Assembly: GCA_030149685.1 (NCBI GenBank)
Contig: JASLGI010000109.1
Span: forward strand, 1 to 9,316
Length of the DNA stretch: 9,316 bases
DNA from: Bacillaceae bacterium
Lineage (GTDB): Bacteria > Bacillota > Bacilli > Bacillales_A > Planococcaceae
Reading direction: 5' to 3'
Shown here: in pieces, positions 6,721 to 9,316 of the stretch
How positions within the stretch are numbered: position 1 is the stretch's first letter
How the letters are laid out: every line of letters starts with the position of its first letter
The notes under the pieces: model-generated
What the model was told of the DNA's origin: nothing
What the model saw: the letters and a program-made list of their open reading frames with translations, nothing else
The model's database searches: none
Program-made: the position numbers and the translations under genes

Positions 6721-7659
6721 CTATTCTAATACGTCCATTACGGCACGAACTGATTGAGCAGATTGTTCTAATGCTTCTTTTTCTTCCTCTGTTAAATCAA
6801 GTTCAATTACTTTCTCAATACCATCTGCACCTAGAACGGTTGGTACTCCTAAATAAAGACCTTCCATTCCGTATTCTCCTTCTAAATAAGCAATCGAAGG
6901 TAATACACGCTTTTGATCTTTTAAAATCGCTTCTGCCATTTCAACGAGCGCTGCAGCTGGTGCATAATAAGCTGAACCATTTCCTAAAAGTTCAACAATT
7001 TCTGCTCCCCCTTTACGGGTTCTTTCGATAATTGCTTCTAAACGTTCTTCTGGGATAAGGTCAGCAAGCGGTACACCTCCAGCAGTAGAGTAACGAATAA
7101 GAGGTACCATGTCATCTCCGTGACCTCCTAGAACAAAACCTGTAACGTCTTTTACTGACGCGTTTAACTCTTCTGCTACGAATGCACGGAAGCGCGCTGT
7201 ATCTAAGACTCCTGATTGACCAATTACACGATTTTTTGGAAGTCCTGATTCTTTATAAACTGTATACGTCATTGCATCTACTGGATTCGTTAAAACGAGA
7301 ATCGTCGTATTCGGTGAATATTTCACAATTTCTTTCGTTACATCTTGCATAATTTTTTGGTTCGTTTGAACGAGGTCATCTCGACTCATCCCTGGCTTAC
7401 GTGCCATTCCTGCTGTAATGATGACAACGTCTGAATCTTTCGTATCTTCATAATTAGCCGTACCAATAATTTTTGCATCGAAACCTTGAATTGGACTCGC
7501 TTCAAACATATCGAGCGCTTTTCCTTTTGCTGGATTTTCCATTGCTGGAATATCTACGAGAACAATATCACCTAACTCTTTTTGTGCAGCTAAAAAAGCT
7601 GCTGTAGCACCTGTAAAACCTGAACCGATAACTGAAACTTTTTTACGTTGCATTGACAT
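6721..7659 (-). CDS. mdh: Malate dehydrogenase (LDH-like, NAD-dependent)
   Basis: A 312-aa cytoplasmic TCA-cycle enzyme, malate + NAD+ to oxaloacetate + NADH, the same length as B. subtilis Mdh. The Rossmann motif is GSGFTGA (12-18), with D36 (VLVDI) to bind the NAD ribose. Substrate arginines R87 and R93 are in [10 protein letters not shown], which distinguishes MDH from lactate dehydrogenase (LDH has Gln at the first). TNPVDAMTY is at 124-132. The catalytic pair is D153 (VLDTARF, also with R156) and H180 ([10 protein letters not shown]). AAGGAG at 7669-7674 is 9 nt before the ATG; a second in-frame ATG two codons later is too far from it. A candidate promoter lies 60-90 nt upstream, and the gene ends at its own terminator. 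In B. subtilis it is cotranscribed with citZ and icd. Here a 330-nt spacer with two terminator-like hairpins suggests more independent expression. Confidence 0.97.
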   Translation of the reverse strand: MSMQRKKVSVIGSGFTGATAAFLAAQKELGDIVLVDIPAMENPAKGKALDMFEASPIQGFDAKIIGTANYEDTKDSDVVIITAGMARKPGMSRDDLVQTNQKIMQDVTKEIVKYSPNTTILVLTNPVDAMTYTVYKESGLPKNRVIGQSGVLDTARFRAFVAEELNASVKDVTGFVLGGHGDDMVPLIRYSTAGGVPLADLIPEERLEAIIERTRKGGAEIVELLGNGSAYYAPAAALVEMAEAILKDQKRVLPSIAYLEGEYGMEGLYLGVPTVLGADGIEKVIELDLTEEEKEALEQSAQSVRAVMDVLE

Positions 7660-7719
7660 AAAAAATCTCTCCTTGTTCGTTTACATTTGATTCTCTTCTT
7701 TAATAGAAGTAGTACTGCT

Positions 7720-7748
7720 AGTATACCCTACTCTCGCTCTTTCTTAAC
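7720..7748 (-). promoter_or_regulatory. Candidate mdh promoter (sigma-A, with overlapping sigma-B-like match)
   Basis: On the minus strand, TTAAGA (7747-7742, 4 of 6) and TATACT (7725-7720, 5 of 6) are spaced by 16 nt, a plausible sigma-A promoter. Overlapping it, GTTAAG (7748-7743) and GGGTAT (7728-7723) are spaced by 14 nt, which fits the general-stress sigma-B pattern (GTTTAA, 12-15 nt, GGGWAW) with a perfect -10 and a 4 of 6 -35. Transcription would start near 7713, about 55 nt before mdh. Neither assignment is proven. Confidence 0.45.
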
Positions 7749-7802
7749 ATGCAATTGGTGTCTTCACGAGATTGTCATCTCCTTCTCACCATTTTTCCTT
7801 AT

Positions 7803-7876
7803 AAAAAAACGTACGCCTCCTTATGTTTCGTTATACTTTGATCGCTCAGAAAAAAGTATTAAACAGGAGGCGTACG
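7803..7876 (-). terminator. Large compound hairpin with U7 tract between icd and mdh
   Basis: A perfect 12-bp inverted repeat (CGTACGCCTCCT at 7810-7821, complement at 7865-7876) encloses further paired segments: GTTT/AAAC (7825-7828 with 7861-7864) and ATACTTT/AAAGTAT (7833-7839 with 7853-7859). The apical loop is 13 nt, with 23 bp paired in all. In the minus-strand RNA it is followed at once by UUUUUUU (7809-7803), the form of an intrinsic terminator. It lies about 75 nt downstream of the icd terminator and 143 nt before mdh. It could be a second icd terminator, the 3' end of a small RNA, or a leader attenuator; the sequence does not decide. No protein gene occupies this spacer. Confidence 0.65.
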
Positions 7877-7952
7877 CGATGCATACGCATTAAATATAAG
7901 ATCTCATTTAGGATGACACATCTGCTACCTTAACATTTGAAATAGAACCTAT

Positions 7953-7982
7953 AAAAAAAGAGGCTGGATAACCAGCCTCTTT
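7953..7982 (-). terminator. Intrinsic terminator of icd
   Basis: In minus-strand RNA, arms 7982-7972 and 7967-7957 form a perfect 11-bp stem (AAAGAGGCTGG with its complement) with a 4-nt UUAU loop. It is followed by a U7 run (7959-7953, partly within the stem). It lies 7 nt after the icd stop. This is the strongest terminator in the window. Confidence 0.93.
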
Positions 7983-7989
7983 CAAACAA

Positions 7990-9255
7990 TTATAAGTTTT
8001 TGATTAACTCGTCTGCGAATTCTGAAGTTTTTACTTCTTTCGCGCCGTCCATTAAACGTGCGAAGTCGTAAGTAACAACTTTAGATGCAATTGTTTTTTC
8101 GATAGAAGCTTCGATCATACGACCTGCTTCTGACCAACCTAAGTGGTCTAACATCATAACAGCTGAAAGGATAACTGATGATGGGTTAACTTTATCAAGA
8201 CCTGCATATTTTGGTGCTGTACCGTGTGTAGCTTCGAAGATCGCGTGTCCAGTTACGTAGTTAATGTTCGCTCCTGGTGCGATTCCGATTCCACCTACTT
8301 GTGCAGCTAATGCGTCTGAGATGTAGTCTCCGTTTAAGTTCATTGTTGCAACAACGTCGAACTCTTCTGGACGTGTTAAGATCTGTTGTAAGAAGATGTC
8401 TGCGATTGAGTCTTTAACGATCATTTTACCTGCTTTAATCGCTTCGTCTTGTGCTTTGTTTGCAGCGTCTACGCCTTCTTTTTCTTTGATCTCATCGTAC
8501 TGGTTCCATGTGAATACTTTGTCGCCGAACTCTTGCTCTGCAACTTCATATCCCCATTTTTTGAATCCACCTTCTGTGAATTTCATAATGTTACCTTTGT
8601 GTACGATTGTTAAGTTACGGCGGTTGTTATCGAGTGCATACTCAAGAGCTGAACGAACTAAACGTTTCGTACCTTCTTCAGAAATTGGTTTAATACCGAT
8701 ACCTGAAGTTTCTGGGAAACGAATGTTTTTAACGCCCATTTCGTTTTGTAAGAAATCGATTAATTTGTTTGCTTCATCTGAACCTTGCTCGTACTCGATA
8801 CCAGCATAGATATCTTCTGTGTTCTCACGGAAAATAACCATGTCACATTTGTCTGGGTTCTTAACTGGTGATGGAACACCTTCGAACCAACGTACTGGAC
8901 GAACACATGCGAAAAGGTCTAATGTTTGACGAAGTGCTACGTTTAAAGAACGAATTCCTCCACCGATTGGTGTTGTTAAAGGTCCTTTAATAGCGATTAA
9001 GTATTCGTTGATAGCATCTAATGTTTCTTGTGGTAACCATTCGCCTGTTTCGTCGAATGCTTTTTGACCTGCTAAGATCTCTTTCCACTCAATTTTTTTC
9101 TCACCATTGTATGCTTTTTCAACTGCTGCGTCGATTACGCGAACTGCTGCGTTCCAGATATCTGGACCTGTTCCGTCACCGATGATGTATGGAATGATTG
9201 GATTGTTTGGTACTTGTAACTGTCCATTTTGTAAAACTACTTTTTCTCCTGCCAT
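7990..9255 (-). CDS. icd: Isocitrate dehydrogenase (NADP-dependent)
   Basis: A 421-aa cytoplasmic TCA enzyme, isocitrate + NADP+ to 2-oxoglutarate + CO2 + NADPH, near the 423 aa of B. subtilis Icd. Substrate residues are S104 ([10 protein letters not shown], equivalent to E. coli S113), R110, R120, R144, Y150 (ENTEDIYAG) and K220 ([12 protein letters not shown]). Metal-binding aspartates D310 and D314 are in [10 protein letters not shown]. The cofactor loop HGTAPKY (344-350), with K349/Y350 and the later Y396/R400 (TYDFAR), is the NADP-specific arrangement known from E. coli Icd. The start is supported by AGGAGG at 9266-9271, 10 nt upstream. The upstream neighbour, just outside the window, is probably citZ (citrate synthase), from Bacillales synteny. 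The gene ends at a strong terminator, which separates it from mdh. Confidence 0.98.
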   Translation of the reverse strand: MAGEKVVLQNGQLQVPNNPIIPYIIGDGTGPDIWNAAVRVIDAAVEKAYNGEKKIEWKEILAGQKAFDETGEWLPQETLDAINEYLIAIKGPLTTPIGGGIRSLNVALRQTLDLFACVRPVRWFEGVPSPVKNPDKCDMVIFRENTEDIYAGIEYEQGSDEANKLIDFLQNEMGVKNIRFPETSGIGIKPISEEGTKRLVRSALEYALDNNRRNLTIVHKGNIMKFTEGGFKKWGYEVAEQEFGDKVFTWNQYDEIKEKEGVDAANKAQDEAIKAGKMIVKDSIADIFLQQILTRPEEFDVVATMNLNGDYISDALAAQVGGIGIAPGANINYVTGHAIFEATHGTAPKYAGLDKVNPSSVILSAVMMLDHLGWSEAGRMIEASIEKTIASKVVTYDFARLMDGAKEVKTSEFADELIKNL

Positions 9256-9286
9256 TGAATAAAGTCCTCCTCAATTTTCAATTAGC

Positions 9287-9308
9287 GGGGCGGTAGTCCT
9301 ACCGCCCC
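9287..9308 (-). other. GC-rich hairpin upstream of icd
   Basis: A perfect 9-bp inverted repeat (GGGGCGGTA at 9287-9295, complement at 9300-9308, 4-nt loop) lies 15 nt upstream of the icd Shine-Dalgarno. In the minus-strand RNA it is followed by GCUAAUUG rather than a U-run, so it is not a canonical terminator in the icd direction. It probably sits in the citZ-icd spacer and may stabilise or process the mRNA, or be a partial terminator. The window ends 8 nt beyond it. Confidence 0.6.
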
Positions 9309-9316
9309 AGCACTAT

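Noticed and set aside
7674..7686. CcpA cre-like half site near the mdh ribosome binding site (ATGTAAACGAACA on the minus strand)
   Set aside because: The left half, ATGTAAACG, fits the cre consensus but the right half has about three mismatches, so it falls short of a credible cre site without further evidence.
7879..7893. Plus-strand micro-ORF ATG-CAT-ACG-CAT-TAA (MHTH) with AGGAGG 8 nt upstream at 7865-7870
   Set aside because: The AGGAGG is the arm of the inverted repeat. No plus-strand promoter fits, and what follows on that strand is the icd terminator and antisense icd. The U-tract shows the element works on the minus strand. Probably coincidence.
8396..8809. 137-codon plus-strand open frame
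   Set aside because: It lies entirely antisense to the well-conserved icd, has no recognisable domain or ribosome binding site, and follows the codon phase of icd. The other plus-strand open frames inside coaE, mutM, polA, phoR, phoP and mdh were rejected on the same grounds.

Overview
The window is a stretch of conserved chromosomal backbone from a low-GC Gram-positive bacterium of the order Bacillales. Every protein gene lies on the minus strand. Read in the direction of transcription (right to left), the order is icd, mdh, phoP, phoR, polA, mutM, coaE, gapB. This matches the Bacillus subtilis citZ-icd-mdh-phoPR-polA-mutM-coaE-ytaF-gapB region, except that ytaF is absent between coaE and gapB. 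The MutM sequence (290 aa, with a longer N-terminal lobe) and the short PhoR resemble what I remember of the Planococcaceae/Caryophanaceae (Lysinibacillus/Sporosarcina type). That placement is an inference from memory.

Layout: 9256-9316 is the citZ-icd spacer with a GC-rich hairpin. Next come icd (7990-9255) and a strong intrinsic terminator. A 330-nt spacer before mdh holds a second, unusually large terminator-like hairpin and a candidate mdh promoter. mdh (6721-7659) ends at a perfectly palindromic terminator. The phoP upstream region carries a sigma-A-type promoter and four 11-bp-phased repeats that look like a Pho box. phoP and phoR overlap by 4 nt and end in a terminator that begins inside the phoR stop codon. 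An extended -10 promoter then drives a tight polA-mutM-coaE operon, with gaps of 4 and 11 nt. After coaE, a 121-nt spacer contains the promoter of gapB, whose first 79 nt are in the window. That promoter is bracketed by two inverted sites matching the CcpN consensus.

Biologically the window joins four modules: TCA-cycle enzymes (isocitrate and malate dehydrogenases), the phosphate-starvation two-component system, DNA repair/replication plus coenzyme A synthesis, and the start of the gluconeogenic GAPDH. All protein genes look intact and ordinary. I see no mobile element, phage gene, CRISPR array, toxin-antitoxin pair, defence system, tRNA or rRNA. The points worth a second look are regulatory: the paired CcpN-like operator at gapB, the phased Pho box at phoP, the compound hairpin with a competing upstream helix ahead of mdh, and a PhoR without an extracytoplasmic sensor domain. 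I do not see evidence for a novel multi-gene system.
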